From NCBI GenBank assembly GCA_949358305.1, contig OX442315.1, positions 34,808,427 to 34,872,426 of the forward strand: a DNA stretch of 64,000 nt, read 5' to 3'. This DNA comes from Strigamia acuminata. Lineage: Eukaryota > Arthropoda > Chilopoda > Geophilomorpha > Linotaeniidae. Positions 63,931-64,000 of the stretch are shown here, piece after piece. Numbering within the stretch: position 1 is the first letter of the stretch; every line of letters starts with the position of its first letter. The notes beneath the pieces were generated by a model. The model was not told the DNA's origin. It was given only the letters and a program-made list of their open reading frames with translations, and did no database searches. The position numbers and the translations under genes are program-made.

Positions 63931-64000
63931 GGCCAACAACTGTTTTGTGATGACCTGTGGTGACCTCAAATATTCCTATTTGAGTGCGCACCATATTTCC

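Noticed and set aside
1-64000. CRISPR array or bacterial defence system
   Set aside because: Arrays here are contiguous minisatellites without spacers, and the genes are spliced eukaryotic genes.

Overview
This is a eukaryotic genomic window, most probably from an arthropod and likely an insect. Its genes are broken into many short exons by GT-AG introns, often only 50-70 bp long. Noncoding DNA is AT-rich, and one gene is a nitrilase-Fhit fusion, an arrangement known from invertebrates. I assembled splice models by hand from splice signals, reading frame and family alignment, so exon edges are inferences even where the protein identity is firm.

The left part (1-18.1 kb) is a compact gene-bearing region. 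In order it holds the 5' end of a possible EH-domain gene (minus), an IQCE-like ciliary coiled-coil/IQ protein (plus), GDP-D-glucose phosphorylase GDPGP1 (minus), an unrecognised 317-aa gene (plus), a small membrane protein (plus), N-acetyltransferase NAT9 (plus), an ADAP/centaurin-alpha ArfGAP (minus) and NitFhit (minus). Most of the long introns (two in IQCE, one each in NAT9 and ADAP) carry a minisatellite. NitFhit has two introns with U12-type 5' splice sites; one sits directly before the catalytic cysteine codon and ends in TG instead of AG.

The middle (18.1-43 kb) is a nest of decayed repeats. It holds three related TA-flanked MITE families whose ends read CAGGGTG, Copia pol and LTR pieces, a MULE transposase remnant, a tRNA-derived SINE-like segment, several dispersed repeat pairs, more minisatellites, and orphan exon-like fragments. 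Pieces of genes from the left part recur here and near the right edge: the 3' end of the 317-aa gene at 32.6 kb, the IQCE 3' flank at 19.0 kb, and the NitFhit 5' end at 62.2 kb.

The right part (43.4-64 kb) holds a TMEM68-like acyltransferase gene (plus) and, 17 bp after its stop codon, an apparently intact Ty3/gypsy-type LTR retrotransposon of 14.5 kb on the minus strand. The retrotransposon has 672-bp LTRs that look identical by eye, a GTAC target duplication, a primer binding site, a polypurine tract, gag and pol joined by an ATGA stop/start overlap, and a third ORF of 1013 aa. That third ORF does not look like an envelope gene and carries a DnaJ-like paired CxxCxGxG zinc motif. Pol has a roughly 400-aa proline-rich linker with an AT-hook-like motif between RNase H and integrase. 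I see no operon-like or metabolic link between the host genes; they are independent housekeeping and ciliary genes. The retrotransposon ORFs work together as one replicating unit.
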